Shown one piece after another: positions 17,228 to 25,339 of a stretch of DNA of 64,000 nt. A program made the translations under genes and the position numbers. Under the pieces are notes generated by a model, which was not told the origin of the DNA, made no database searches, and saw nothing but the letters and a program-made list of their open reading frames with translations. This DNA is from Saccharopolyspora_C sp040643635 (GTDB taxonomy: Bacteria; Actinomycetota; Actinomycetes; Mycobacteriales; Pseudonocardiaceae). How positions within the stretch are numbered: position 1 is the first letter of the stretch; the number at the start of each line of letters is the position of its first letter. The stretch covers positions 1-64,000 of the forward strand of contig NZ_JBEYUS010000030.1 in assembly GCF_040643635.1 (NCBI RefSeq), given 5' to 3'.

Positions 17228-18822
17228 CCGGCGAACTCCGGCGCCGGGTGCCGGTGGCGCTGGCCGCGGTGCTCGTCCTCGGCTTCCTCGGGGTGTTCTT
17301 CGCCTGGCCGGTCGCGGCGATCATCGGGCTCGGCGTGCGCGGCGACGTCGGAGCGGTGCTGGCCGAGCCGTCCACCTGGCGCCTCGTCGGCTTCACCCTC
17401 GGCCAGGCCGCCGCGTCCACCGCCGTCGCGCTGCTCTGCGGACTGCCGCTCGCGTACGTGCTCGCCCGGCTCGTCGTGCCCGGCAAGGGACTGCTGCGGG
17501 TCGCGGTGACCGTGCCGTTCGTGCTGCCGACGATCGTCGTGGGCATGGCGTTCCGGGCGCTGTTCGGCGCCGACGGGGGAGTGCTGCCGATCGTGCTGGC
17601 CAACGCGTTCTTCAACGTCGCCGTTGTCGCGCGCACCGTCAGCGGGCTGTGGAGCCACGTGGACCGGCGGATGGAGGACGCCGCGCGCTCGCTCGGCGCC
17701 GGACGACTGCGCACCTTCAGCTCGGTGACGCTGCCCGCGCTGCTGCCCGCGATCGGGTCGGCGGCGGCCGTCGTGTTCCTGTTCAGCGCCACCAGCTTCG
17801 GAGTGGTGCTGGTGCTCGGCGGGGGACGGCTGCGCACCTTGGAGACCGAGATCTACCTGCGCACCGTGCAACTGCTGGACCTGCCCGGCGCCGCGGCGCT
17901 CTCCCTGCTCCAGCTGGTCGCCGTCGTCGCCGCGCTGCTCGTGGCCACCCTCGCGCGCCGCCGCCGGGAGACCGCGCTGCGGCTGCGCGCGCCCGCGACC
18001 ACCGCCCGGCCGCCGCAGGGCGCGGAGTGGTGGATCGTCGGGCTAGCCGGTGCCGTGCTGTGCGCGCTGCTCGCGCCGATCGCCACGCTGCTGGTGCGGT
18101 CGGTGTCCACCCGGGACGGGTGGGGGCTCGCGGGATACCGCGCGCTGCTGGGCAGCGGGCAGCCCGGAACCTTGGAGGTCACCGGGCTCGAAGCCGCGCT
18201 GAACTCGGTGCGCACCGCGGTGGACGCCACCTGGATGGCACTGCTGCTCGGACTGCTCGCCTCGTTCGTGCTCGTCGCCGTGCGGCGGCGGTTCGTCGCC
18301 GAGAGCCTCGACCTCGCGCTGATGCTGCCGCTGGGGGTGTCCGCGGTGACCGTCGGCTTCGGCTACCTGATCACGCTCGGCTCGCTGCCCGGGGACCTCC
18401 GCACCTCACCGCTGCTGGTGCCGTTCGCGCAGGCGCTGGTGGTGACGCCGCTGGTGATCCGCACCGTGCTGCCGGTGCTGCGGGCCATCGACGACCGGCT
18501 GCGGCAGGCCGCGGCGACGCTGGGTGCCGGACCGTGGCGGGTACGCCGCGAGATCGACTTCCCGCTCGCGGTGCGCTCGGTGCTGGCCGCCGCCGGTTTC
18601 GGATTCGTCGTCGCGCTCGGGGAATTCGGCGCTACCAGCTTCCTGGCCCGGCCCGATGCGCCGACGCTGCCGGTGGCCATCGCCCGGCTGCTCGGCAGGC
18701 CGGGCGAACTCAACTCGCAACTCGCCTACGCCGCCTGCGCGCTGCTGATGATCGTCACCGTGCTGGGCGTGGTGCTCATCGAACGGCTGCGGGTGGGCAC
18801 CGACGCCGTGGAGGACTTCTGA
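17224..18822 (+). CDS. thiP: Thiamine ABC transporter, fused permease
   Basis: A 532-residue inner-membrane protein made of two fused permease domains with about 12 hydrophobic helices in total. Each half carries an EAA loop: MEDAARSLGAGRLRTFSSVTL in the first and LRQAAATLGAGPWRVRREIDF in the second, where the ATPase docks. This internal duplication is typical of ThiP and of the iron-type permeases. ATG 17224 overlaps the thiB stop and the TGA at 18820-18822 overlaps the thiQ ATG by one base, so the operon is tightly coupled. Confidence 0.93.
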   Translation: MTGELRRRVPVALAAVLVLGFLGVFFAWPVAAIIGLGVRGDVGAVLAEPSTWRLVGFTLGQAAASTAVALLCGLPLAYVLARLVVPGKGLLRVAVTVPFVLPTIVVGMAFRALFGADGGVLPIVLANAFFNVAVVARTVSGLWSHVDRRMEDAARSLGAGRLRTFSSVTLPALLPAIGSAAAVVFLFSATSFGVVLVLGGGRLRTLETEIYLRTVQLLDLPGAAALSLLQLVAVVAALLVATLARRRRETALRLRAPATTARPPQGAEWWIVGLAGAVLCALLAPIATLLVRSVSTRDGWGLAGYRALLGSGQPGTLEVTGLEAALNSVRTAVDATWMALLLGLLASFVLVAVRRRFVAESLDLALMLPLGVSAVTVGFGYLITLGSLPGDLRTSPLLVPFAQALVVTPLVIRTVLPVLRAIDDRLRQAAATLGAGPWRVRREIDFPLAVRSVLAAAGFGFVVALGEFGATSFLARPDAPTLPVAIARLLGRPGELNSQLAYAACALLMIVTVLGVVLIERLRVGTDAVEDF

Positions 18823-19859
18823 TGGGGCTGGAAGTGCAAGGGCTCACCGTCCGCTTCGGCGACACCACGGCGGTGCGCGACGTGCGGCTCTCGGTGCTGG
18901 ACGGCGAGGTGCTGGCGCTGCTCGGCCCGTCCGGCTGCGGGAAGTCCACGCTGCTGCGGGCCGTCGCCGGGCTCGAGCGCCCCACGGCGGGCTCCGTGCG
19001 CTGGAACGGGCGCGACCTCGCCGCCGTGCCGGTGCACCAACGCCGGTTCGGGCTGGTCTTCCAGGACGGGCAGCTGTTCCCGCACCGGAACGTGGCGGGC
19101 AACGTGGCGTTCGGCCCGCGGATGCGCGGCGTCGGCGGCGCGGCCCGGGCGGCGCGCGTCGCCGAGCTGCTCGAACTCGTCGGGCTGGCCGGGTACGAGG
19201 ACCGGCGGGTCACCGACCTGTCCGGGGGCGAGGCGCAGCGGGTCGCGCTGGCTCGGGCGCTGGCCGCCGATCCGGAGCTCCTGCTGCTGGACGAACCGCT
19301 CTCCGCGCTGGACCGGATGCTGCGCGAGCGGCTCGCGGTGGACCTGGCCGCACTGCTCGGCCGCGGCGAGTCGACCGCGCTGGTCGTCACGCACGACCAC
19401 GACGAGGCGTTCACCCTCGCCGACCGGGTCGCCGTCATGGCCCGCGGCACGATCTTGCAGGCCGACACTCCCGACCTGCTGTGGCGCCATCCCGCGGACG
19501 AGGAGGTGGCCGCGTTCCTCGGCTGCACCACCTTCCTGCCCGCGGAGGTCCGCGACGGCGTGGCGACCTGCGCGCTCGGCGCCGTCGACGTGACCGCGAA
19601 GGACGGGGCGGCACGGCTCGGACTGCGAGCCGCCGGAGTGCGCGCCCGGCGCATCCGGCCCGGCGATCCCGCACCGGCAGGACCGCTCGGCGCGGTGCGC
19701 GAGCGGGTGCACCGGCACGACCACGTCCGGCTCGCCGTCACCGTGCCGGAGCTCGGGCAGGTGGAGGCCGTCGCGCACATCGCCGACGCTCCCGCGGTCG
19801 GCGACGAGGTCCGGCTGCGCCTCGACCCGGACGGGGTCGCGCTCGTCGGCGGTGACTGA
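18822..19859 (+). CDS. thiQ: Thiamine ABC transporter, ATP-binding protein
   Basis: A 345-residue ATPase powering thiamine uptake. Walker A GPSGCGKST starts at residue 35; a Q-loop (FQDGQLFPHRNV), signature LSGGEAQRVALARAL, Walker B LLLLDEPLSALD and the switch VTHDHDEAF follow. The C-terminal 110 residues form a regulatory TOBE-like extension, longer than the enterobacterial ThiQ. Operon position after thiB-thiP and the upstream TPP riboswitch give the substrate. A strong hairpin ends the operon. Confidence 0.92.
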   Translation: MGLEVQGLTVRFGDTTAVRDVRLSVLDGEVLALLGPSGCGKSTLLRAVAGLERPTAGSVRWNGRDLAAVPVHQRRFGLVFQDGQLFPHRNVAGNVAFGPRMRGVGGAARAARVAELLELVGLAGYEDRRVTDLSGGEAQRVALARALAADPELLLLDEPLSALDRMLRERLAVDLAALLGRGESTALVVTHDHDEAFTLADRVAVMARGTILQADTPDLLWRHPADEEVAAFLGCTTFLPAEVRDGVATCALGAVDVTAKDGAARLGLRAAGVRARRIRPGDPAPAGPLGAVRERVHRHDHVRLAVTVPELGQVEAVAHIADAPAVGDEVRLRLDPDGVALVGGD

Positions 19860-19900
19860 CCTCGCCTGCTTCGTCCGCCGCGTTCGCGAGCCGTCCGGCT

Positions 19901-19941
19901 CCGGTGCGGTGGTTCCAGGGCCGCGGAAGCCACCGCACCGG
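19901..19941. terminator. Convergent terminator hairpin after thiQ
   Basis: CCGGTGCGGTGG (19901-19912) pairs perfectly with CCACCGCACCGG (19930-19941); TTCC/GGAA extends the helix after one bulged G. It lies between thiQ (plus strand) and the ABC permease (minus strand) and could end both transcripts. No T-tract follows on either side. Confidence 0.65.
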
Positions 19942-19948
19942 ACCTCGA

Positions 19949-20812
19949 TCAGACGTCCCGGGTGACCATGCGCAGCACTGTCGCCGAGAGACCGATCACC
20001 AGGTAGCAACCGGCGCGCAGCAGGCCCGTGGACAAGGTGTCCGTGAAGATCGGATCCCGCAGCACGTCGATCACGGCCGACCAGTCGGTGGTGATCAGCA
20101 GCGGGCGCATCCACTCCAGCGACGGCACGGTGCCCAGCACGCCGAACACGATCAGCGCCGCCATGGTCCCGGTCATCACCACCAGCGGGTGCTCGGTCAG
20201 CGAGGACAGCGCCAGTGCCACCGCGCCGACCGCCGCCATCTGCGCCGCGCACCACAGCACCGCCAGCGCGATGCGCCCCAGCGCCGCGCCGAGCGACAGC
20301 GTCGTCCCGGACAAGGTCACCAGGCCGTCACCGCCGACGATGATCAAACCGGTGAGCAGGCCGCTGACCGCCAGCACGAGCACGGACAGCAGCACCATCA
20401 GCAGCACGCCGGCCGCCTTGACGCCCACCAGCCGAACCCGGCTGATCGGCGCGATCAGCAGCCCGCGCAACGTGCCGTGCGAGGTCTCGCCGGCGATCGC
20501 GTCCGCCGCGACCATCGCCACCACCAGCGGCAGCAGCATCGTCTGCGCGAGCACGATGCTCGCCACCGGCAGCACCAGCCCGTTGCCCGCGACCGCGCTG
20601 AGCACCGGTGGCCCGCCGCCGCGGCTCGGACCGCCGGTCAACGCGATGCCCGCGCCGATCAGCACCGGCAGCCCCGCCAGCATCAGCAGCGCCAGCAGGT
20701 TCCGCGGCCGCCGCAGCACCCAGCGGAACTCGGCCAGCAGCACCCTGCCCAGCGGTGCTGAGCGGCGCGCCTGCGGGGCCGCGACAGCCTCGGCCGGTGC
20801 GGGGGCGGTCAT
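19949..20812 (-). CDS. ABC-2-type transporter permease
   Basis: A 287-residue membrane protein with about six hydrophobic helices and the ABC-2 layout: a cytoplasmic N-terminus, EFRWVLRRPRNLLALLMLAG before the first helix, a central GETSHGTLRGLLIAPISRVRLV cytoplasmic loop and a C-terminal helix pair. ATG 20812 overlaps the stop of the ATPase gene (ATGA). It is the third gene of an operon starting with a LolA-like protein. It is probably an exporter of a lipid, peptide or toxic compound; the substrate is not deducible. Confidence 0.85.
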   Translation of the reverse strand: MTAPAPAEAVAAPQARRSAPLGRVLLAEFRWVLRRPRNLLALLMLAGLPVLIGAGIALTGGPSRGGGPPVLSAVAGNGLVLPVASIVLAQTMLLPLVVAMVAADAIAGETSHGTLRGLLIAPISRVRLVGVKAAGVLLMVLLSVLVLAVSGLLTGLIIVGGDGLVTLSGTTLSLGAALGRIALAVLWCAAQMAAVGAVALALSSLTEHPLVVMTGTMAALIVFGVLGTVPSLEWMRPLLITTDWSAVIDVLRDPIFTDTLSTGLLRAGCYLVIGLSATVLRMVTRDV

Positions 20813-21786
20813 GATTCCTCCTCGGTGAGCCGGGCGAACAGGTCTTCCAGGCCCGCGCGCCCGCGACGTGCCTCGTGCACCCCGACGTCGGCGCGGACCA
20901 GCGTCGCCACCACTTCCGGAGCGTCCACTTCGGACAGTTCCACCCGCAGTGCGCCCTGCTCGGTCCGCGCCGAGATCCCGCTGTCCCGCAGCGCTTCCAG
21001 CCCGGCGTCGAGGTCCGGCGTGGCGACCACCAGGTGCGGCCCGCCCGATTCCAGCAGGCCCGCCAGCTCGCCCTGCGCGACCAGCGTGCCCCGGTGCATC
21101 ACGGCCACGTGCGTGCAGGTCGCCTCCACCTCGGACAGCAGGTGCGAGGACACCAGCACGGTCGTCCCGACGGCGTGCAGCTCGGCGATGATCTGCCGGA
21201 TCTCCCTGGTGCCCGCCGGGTCCAGCCCGTTGGTCGGTTCGTCGAGCACCACCAGCTCCCGCGGCACCAGCAGGGCCGCGGCCAACCCCAGCCGCTGCTT
21301 CATGCCCAGCGAGTAGCCGCGGAACCGGCGACCCGCGGCGGCCGCCAGCCCGACGCGGTGCAGCGCCCCGTCCACCGCGGCCCGGATGTCCGCGCTCGCC
21401 AGGTCGGGTTCCATCGCGGCGCACCGCAGCAAGTTCTCCCGCCCGGACAGGAACGGGTGGAAGCCCGGGCCCTCGACGAGCGCCCCGACCCGGGGCAGCA
21501 CGCGGTCGGACTCGTCCGGCAACGCGTGCCCCAGCAGTTCGACCGAGCCCGCCGTGGGCTTGATCAAGCCCAGCAGCATCCGGATCGTGGTGGTCTTGCC
21601 CGAACCGTTCGGCCCGAGCACCCCGACCACGGCGCCGCGGGGCACGGCGAGATCGATGCCCGCCACCGCCACGGTGTCGCCGTAGGTCTTGCGCAGACCC
21701 GAGGTCCGCGCGGCGTACACCTCGACCGCGGCGGGGGCGGACGTCGCCGCCCCCGCCTGCTCGGCCTGGTCGGCCACTTCGGTCAT
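20809..21786 (-). CDS. ABC transporter ATP-binding protein
   Basis: A 325-residue ATPase of the drug/lipid-export class. Walker A GPNGSGKTTT, Q-loop VEGPGFHPFLSGREN, signature YSLGMKQRLGLA, Walker B LVVLDEPTNGLD and switch VSSHLL are all intact. The C-terminal 90 residues are the extra domain common in ABC-2 exporters of this type (CcmA-like). ATG 21786 shares one base with the stop of the LolA-like gene, and the gene overlaps the permease by 4 nt, so the three are coupled. A GTG one codon earlier is possible. Confidence 0.92.
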   Translation of the reverse strand: MTEVADQAEQAGAATSAPAAVEVYAARTSGLRKTYGDTVAVAGIDLAVPRGAVVGVLGPNGSGKTTTIRMLLGLIKPTAGSVELLGHALPDESDRVLPRVGALVEGPGFHPFLSGRENLLRCAAMEPDLASADIRAAVDGALHRVGLAAAAGRRFRGYSLGMKQRLGLAAALLVPRELVVLDEPTNGLDPAGTREIRQIIAELHAVGTTVLVSSHLLSEVEATCTHVAVMHRGTLVAQGELAGLLESGGPHLVVATPDLDAGLEALRDSGISARTEQGALRVELSEVDAPEVVATLVRADVGVHEARRGRAGLEDLFARLTEEES

Positions 21787-22928
21787 CACGGAGTCCCGAT
21801 CGCGGCGGTGAGCACCTGCTCGGGAACCGCACCGGCCGCGACACGCCCGTCGGAGGTGACCAGGGCGGAACCGACCTTGGTGCTGATCAGCCAGCCGTCA
21901 CCCCACGGGCCGTTGATCGGCTTGCCCAGCTGCTGCGCCATCGCCTGCGGGTTCATCCGCTCGCCACCGCGCTTCCCGTCCTCGCCGCGCGGCGAACCGG
22001 GGCGGTCCTGCTGCGCCGCCTGCTGCGGCAGGTGCGCGACCAGCACGGTGTCCCAGCCGTCGCCGACGACGGTCGGGTGCTGCCCGGCGTGCTCCGGACG
22101 GTCCTCCGGGCGACCTTCCCGGTGGTGCCGATCCCCGGCAGGGGCCTCTTCGACCTTCGCACCGGCCGGTGGGGTGAAGCGGAACATCGCCGGGTCCGGC
22201 TGGGACAGGTCGAGCTCGGAGAACCCGGCGCGCAGCGCCGGTTCGTCCGAACCGTTGGTCAGCACGGTGACCTCCAGCGGCGAGCGGGTCTGCGCGTCCA
22301 CCGCGAGCCGGACCTCGCGCAGCACGGTGCGCTCGGTCGGCTTCGGCGTCAGCACCAGCTCGTAGGCGTCCCGGCCCGCGACGGTCGCGGTGCCGTCCAC
22401 GGCGACGTCGCTGGTCTGCCGCAGCCGCTCCACGATGTCCCGGGAGAGCGCCGCCGGGTCCCGGTCGACGTCCTCGCCGCCGTGGCCGAGCGGTCCGCGG
22501 CCGTCCGCGTCGCCCGGGTGCTCCGGCTTGGTGGTCTTGGTGGCGGTGCGGGACTCCGAGTCCCACTTCCACAGCGCGGTGCCGTCGTCCACGACGGTCA
22601 CCTCGCCGGACGACGAGGGCAGCGAGGCGCGCTTGTGCCCCTCCCCGTCGTTCCACACCCGCAGCGTGCTGCTCCCGTCGCCCAGCATCGAGCCAGCCCC
22701 GCCGTCGACGCCCGGCAGCGCGGGGAGCCCGAGCGCGTTGTCCACCCGCACCGTGCCGGTCAGCGCCGGGGGAGTCGAGGTCAGCACCGATTCGACCAGC
22801 TGCTCCGGCGCGACCGGCGGTAGCTGCGGGTCCTCGTCCGCGCCGGCCGGCAGGCTCAGCACGGTGAGGCCGAGCAGCCCCGCCAGTCCACCCGCCGAGG
22901 CGGCGACCATGACGTTCCTGCGTTTCAT
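21786..22928 (-). CDS. Exported LolA-like lipoprotein-carrier-fold protein
   Basis: A 380-residue secreted protein. The signal sequence (MKRRNVMVAASAGG, then a Leu-rich core) is followed by cleavage near ADEDP. The body shows the LolA/LppX-like half-barrel pattern: PEQLVESVLTSTPPALTGTVRV, RVWNDGEGHKRASL, VVDDGTALWKWDSESRTATK and later LVLTPKPTERTVLREVRLAVDAQTRSPLEVTV, then SQPDPAMFRFTPPAGAKVEE. A His/Arg-rich insert precedes a C-terminal repeat-like segment (WGDGWLISTKVGSALVTSDG). AGGAGG precedes ATG 22928. It heads an operon with an ABC exporter, implying it binds or presents the exported substrate outside the membrane; that is inference. Confidence 0.78.
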   Translation of the reverse strand: MKRRNVMVAASAGGLAGLLGLTVLSLPAGADEDPQLPPVAPEQLVESVLTSTPPALTGTVRVDNALGLPALPGVDGGAGSMLGDGSSTLRVWNDGEGHKRASLPSSSGEVTVVDDGTALWKWDSESRTATKTTKPEHPGDADGRGPLGHGGEDVDRDPAALSRDIVERLRQTSDVAVDGTATVAGRDAYELVLTPKPTERTVLREVRLAVDAQTRSPLEVTVLTNGSDEPALRAGFSELDLSQPDPAMFRFTPPAGAKVEEAPAGDRHHREGRPEDRPEHAGQHPTVVGDGWDTVLVAHLPQQAAQQDRPGSPRGEDGKRGGERMNPQAMAQQLGKPINGPWGDGWLISTKVGSALVTSDGRVAAGAVPEQVLTAAIGTP

Positions 22929-22978
22929 GCGGTCCTCCTGGTGATCCGATCCGCTGCCCTGAGCGTGATCCCGCACAG

Positions 22979-23023
22979 CTGAGATGGACCTGAGAGCTCC
23001 TCTCGAGCTGAGAAGGATCTCAG
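22979..23023. promoter_or_regulatory. Operator-like CTGAGA repeats between the exporter operon and the two-component system
   Basis: CTGAGA occurs at 22979-22984 and 22990-22995, that is CTGAGA-N5-CTGAGA with an 11-bp period, the geometry bound by OmpR/PhoB-type dimers. A third copy at 23008-23013 faces TCTCAG at 23018-23023, making an inverted repeat with a 4-bp centre. A weaker CTGAGC sits at 22959. The cluster lies 51-95 bp upstream of the LolA-like start and 43-87 bp upstream of the regulator start, so it could serve both. The same CTGAGA-N5-CTGAGA occurs upstream of sigE. Confidence 0.6.
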
Positions 23024-23065
23024 GAGTGGCTGCGCGCGGCCGTGCCACGACGGCATGCTGAGCAG

Positions 23066-23809
23066 ATGCAGCCGCGGGTGTTGGTGGTCGACGACGAGCC
23101 GGGAGTCCGGACCGCGCTGCGCCGCGGCCTCTCCGCCGAGGGCATGGAGGTCACGGTCGCCGTCGAAGGCGTGGAGGCGCTGCGGCTCGCCGCCACCGGC
23201 TCCTTCGACGTGGTGGTGCTGGACGTGATGCTCCCCGGCCTGTCCGGGTACCGAGTGCTGGAGCGGCTGCGCGGTCAGGGGATCACGACCCCGGTGCTGC
23301 TGCTGTCCGCGAAGGACGGCGAGGTGGACCAAGCCGACGGGCTGGACCTGGGGGCCGACGGTTACCTGGTCAAACCGTTCTCCTTCCTGGTGCTGACCGC
23401 GCAGGTCCGGGCCTTGGCCCGGCGCGGGGAGAGCTCCGCGCGGCACGCCCGGCTGCGGGTGGGCGAGCTGGAGATCGACCGGGACGTCCGCGAGGTGAGC
23501 TGGGCCGGAGTCCCGGTGGCGCTCTCCCCGCGCGAGTACGGGTTGCTCGTCGCGCTGGCGAGCCGCCCGGGCACGGTCGTGCCGAAGGAGGACCTACTGC
23601 GCCAGGTGTGGGGCGCAGACCAGTTCGTGACCCGCAACGTGGTCGAGGTCTACATCGGCTACCTGCGCCGCAAGCTCACCGCCGTCGGCGCCGGGAACCT
23701 GGTGCGCACGGTCCGCGGCCACGGCTACCAGGTCAGCGACGAAGCGGACCCGGACGAGGCCGCCGGCGCGGAACCGACGAGCACCCGTGGCGGGAACGGT
23801 TCCCGGTGA
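23066..23809 (+). CDS. OmpR-family response regulator
   Basis: A 247-residue two-component regulator. The receiver domain (about residues 4-118) has acidic pair DDE at 10-12, phospho-acceptor D53 (VVLDVMLPG), and the K of VKPFSF. The C-terminal winged helix (about 150-235) includes LSPREYGLLVALASRPGTVV and RNVVEVYIGYLRRKL. Its GTGA overlap with the kinase gene shows coupled translation. The organisation resembles MprA/CseB-type envelope-stress regulators. The ATG at 23066 was chosen because MQPRVLVVDDE is the usual beginning; no strong ribosome site is present. Confidence 0.92.
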   Translation: MQPRVLVVDDEPGVRTALRRGLSAEGMEVTVAVEGVEALRLAATGSFDVVVLDVMLPGLSGYRVLERLRGQGITTPVLLLSAKDGEVDQADGLDLGADGYLVKPFSFLVLTAQVRALARRGESSARHARLRVGELEIDRDVREVSWAGVPVALSPREYGLLVALASRPGTVVPKEDLLRQVWGADQFVTRNVVEVYIGYLRRKLTAVGAGNLVRTVRGHGYQVSDEADPDEAAGAEPTSTRGGNGSR

Positions 23810-25194
23810 GCCGGTGGCCGCTGCGGCAGCTGCGGGCGTGGTGGTCGCGCCGCACCCTCCGGTTCCGGACCAGCGCGGTCGCGACCGCGGTGGCCCTCGT
23901 CGGACTCGGCGTGCTCGCGCACTTCGGCGTCGGCTTGATGAGCTGGCTGCTCGTCGAATCCGTGGACGCGGAGCTGAAGGGCAAGGTCGGGGTCGCCGTT
24001 CGCCAGATCGCCGCCGGAACTTCGCCGCGCGCCGTGGCGGGTGGTGAGGTGCGGGTCCTCGACACCTCCGGCGTCCCGGTCGATTCGCTGCCGGACCCGG
24101 GTCTCGGGCGGTCGAACATCAGCGAGCTCAAGAGCGGTGCGGGCGTCGTCGAGTGGTCGGGGGACGGGTCGGGCCAGGGCCTCTACCGCTGGGTCGGGGC
24201 TGTGGTGCCCGATCCGGCGGGCGAACCGCGGCTGGTGCTGGGCGGCGCGCACCTGATCGGCCACTCGGACACGGTCCGTTCGGCGGGCCGTGCCCTGGCG
24301 CTCGGTTCGATCCTCGCCGCCGGTGCCGTCGGCGTCGCGACCTGGTTGGTGGTGCGCCGCTCGCTGCGCCCGGTGGAGCGGATGCGGCTCGCCGCGGTGC
24401 GCCTGCCGGAGGGGCACCGGCTGCCGGTGCCGGAGGCCGACGACGAGCTGCGCGCGCTCGCGGAGGCGCTCAACGAGATGCTGGCCCGCCGCGACGGCGA
24501 CACGGAGTGGCTGCGCCGGTTCACCGGTGATGCCGCGCACGAGCTGCGCAATCCGGTCGCCTCGATCCGGGCGCAGGCCGAGGTCGCCGTGGTGCACCCC
24601 GACCCGGAGCTGGCGCAGGAGACCTTGCAGGACATCGCCGCCGAGGCGCAGCGGATGTCCGAGCTGGTGGACGGGCTGCTCGCGCTGGCCAGGGCGGAGT
24701 CCGGCGCGCAGCCGCAGCAGCAGCCGATCGAGCTCGGCAGCGCCGTGCGCGCGGCCGCCGACCGGGCGAACCTGCGCGGTGCCCGGCCCCGGGTCCAGGT
24801 CACCGCGCCCACCGGGAGCGTCGTGATCCTCGCCGGTGCCGCCGAGGTGGCCACCGTGCTGGACAACCTGATCGGGAACGCCCTGCGGCACGCGCGGGCC
24901 CTGGTCCGGGTGTCGCTGCTGCCCGCCGCCGCGAGCGTTCGCCTGGTCGTGGACGACGACGGTCCGGGCATCCCCGCCGAACACCGGACGCGGGTGTTCG
25001 ACCGGTTCCACCGGGTGCAGCCGGACCGGGCCCGCCGCACCGGCGGTGCCGGGCTGGGGCTCGCGCTGGTGGCCGAGGCCGTGCGCGGCCGGGGCGGTTC
25101 GGTGCACGCGGCGGAGTCGCCCGAAGGCGGGGCCCGCATCGAGATCCGCTGGCCGCTGCCCGGGCCGTTGCGCCCCGCGTCCCGGCAGGAGTGA
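23806..25194 (+). CDS. Sensor histidine kinase
   Basis: A 462-residue membrane kinase. Two helices (about residues 25-45 and 160-185) flank an extracytoplasmic sensor loop of about 115 residues; a HAMP region, the dimerisation H-box with H245 (GDAAHELRNPVASIRAQAE) and the ATPase domain follow: N-box LDNLIGNALRHA, G1 DDDGPGIP, G2 GGAGLGLALV. GTG 23806 overlaps the regulator stop. It presumably phosphorylates D53 of the preceding regulator. The sensed signal is unknown, but the divergent LolA-like/exporter operon and the shared operator with sigE suggest envelope stress. Confidence 0.92.
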   Translation: MSRWPLRQLRAWWSRRTLRFRTSAVATAVALVGLGVLAHFGVGLMSWLLVESVDAELKGKVGVAVRQIAAGTSPRAVAGGEVRVLDTSGVPVDSLPDPGLGRSNISELKSGAGVVEWSGDGSGQGLYRWVGAVVPDPAGEPRLVLGGAHLIGHSDTVRSAGRALALGSILAAGAVGVATWLVVRRSLRPVERMRLAAVRLPEGHRLPVPEADDELRALAEALNEMLARRDGDTEWLRRFTGDAAHELRNPVASIRAQAEVAVVHPDPELAQETLQDIAAEAQRMSELVDGLLALARAESGAQPQQQPIELGSAVRAAADRANLRGARPRVQVTAPTGSVVILAGAAEVATVLDNLIGNALRHARALVRVSLLPAAASVRLVVDDDGPGIPAEHRTRVFDRFHRVQPDRARRTGGAGLGLALVAEAVRGRGGSVHAAESPEGGARIEIRWPLPGPLRPASRQE

Positions 25195-25339
25195 GCCCAC
25201 CGCGAGCGCGACACCGCGCAGCCACCGGACACCGGAGAGGGCGCGTAGCCGTCCGCCCGCACCCGGCGCCCGGGCGCGGTCCCGGAACCGGAACCACCCC
25301 GGAGCGTGCTCCGCGCGGTGTGCGGCAGGATGTACCCAC

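Noticed and set aside
20812..21844. Fusion of the ABC permease with upstream sequence into one 631-residue protein
   Set aside because: The upstream part is an out-of-frame reading of the ATPase gene; ATG 20812 with ATGA overlap explains the permease start.
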